Origin: Sipunculus nudus
Taxonomy: Eukaryota; Annelida; Sipuncula; Golfingiida; Sipunculidae
Length of the DNA: 64,000 bases
Direction of reading: 5' to 3'
Assembly: GCA_026874595.1 (NCBI GenBank)
Contig: CM049318.1
Coordinates: forward strand, 4,913,741-4,977,740
Position numbers and translations under genes: made by a program. Each line of letters starts with the position of its first letter. Position 1 is the first letter of the stretch. Shown in pieces: positions 63,558 to 64,000 of the stretch. The notes under the pieces were generated by a model, which was not told where the DNA came from, searched no databases, and worked only from the letters and a program-made list of their open reading frames with translations.

Positions 63558-64000
63558 CTACAGGAAAAAATAAAAATATCCAGTCATCACTTTTCACAGA
63601 CTTTGTGGTACATGTACTTAATACAACAGCATGGCAAAATACAGCTGTGTCAGATATAATATCAAGGCGGTTTGCACATTTTCTACATTGCTCTGTCTTA
63701 AATGTAGCATTTATGACAAAATACAAGTGAATATATATTTGTTATTTTTAATTAATATTTGCTATACTGAAATGTGGTCTGAACACAATAGCCAATTGTT
63801 CAGACTTGTAACAAACAAATATGTAGATCTACAAGAAACACGCTAATAAAAAAACAACAAATCTTAAAGGCTATATGATTATGTAAAATTTCTTTAAGGA
63901 AATAAAAATCTGCACTCTTTTTGTTATAAAATATTCATGCATATACTGTAAAGTGTCATCCCCTACATACAGAATGTGGCTTTTATTTGACATCTGACGT

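Overview
The window is animal nuclear DNA, most likely from a mollusc. It holds spliced genes with GT-AG introns and no bacterial-style operons. It is packed with dispersed repeats that carry (GTCC)n/(GGAC)n microsatellites, an architecture I know from bivalve 'pearl'/HINE-type elements. The mollusc assignment is inference; the animal assignment rests on two clear orthologues.

Genes. Positions 20-26673 (+) hold the 3' half of the splicing factor gene PRPF40A (Prp40): fifteen coding exons that join in frame to 545 codons plus a stop. They cover the end of FF domain 1, FF domains 2-6 and the basic Lys/Arg/Ser tail. The WW domains and promoter lie upstream of the window. A convergent gene on the minus strand is the 3' end of SUGCT (succinate-hydroxymethylglutarate CoA-transferase, class III CoA-transferase family). 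Only its last two coding exons are present, at 63494-63557 and 31066-31214. Its last intron is 32,279 bp, so the right-hand half of the window is essentially one intron filled with mobile DNA.

Mobile DNA. (1) Several families of 1-4 kb elements look like non-autonomous Helitron/Helentron (HINE-like) elements: a 5' hairpin, a GTCC microsatellite, tandem internal monomers, a subterminal inverted repeat and a terminal palindrome ending CTTG or CTAG next to a T-run. They are nested in one another. Nearly all point in the sense direction of the host gene: plus in PRPF40A introns, minus in the SUGCT intron. (2) A 16.8-20.9 kb array has an exact 336-bp period with a 672-bp higher-order unit. (3) A DIRS-type tyrosine-recombinase retrotransposon occupies 37029-42611 (minus), with inverted terminal repeats and an internal complementary region but broken ORFs. 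(4) There are also a TIR DNA transposon (7476-8871), a small MITE (14224-14401), a tRNA-derived SINE (about 31310-31505), a 41-bp minisatellite carrying AATAAA in several units between the two genes, and several simple repeats.

The most unusual signal is a two-part module, an ATATCTC-like block followed 79-85 bp later by the palindrome GGTGGCGCCACC. It recurs in at least five repeat families that otherwise look unrelated.
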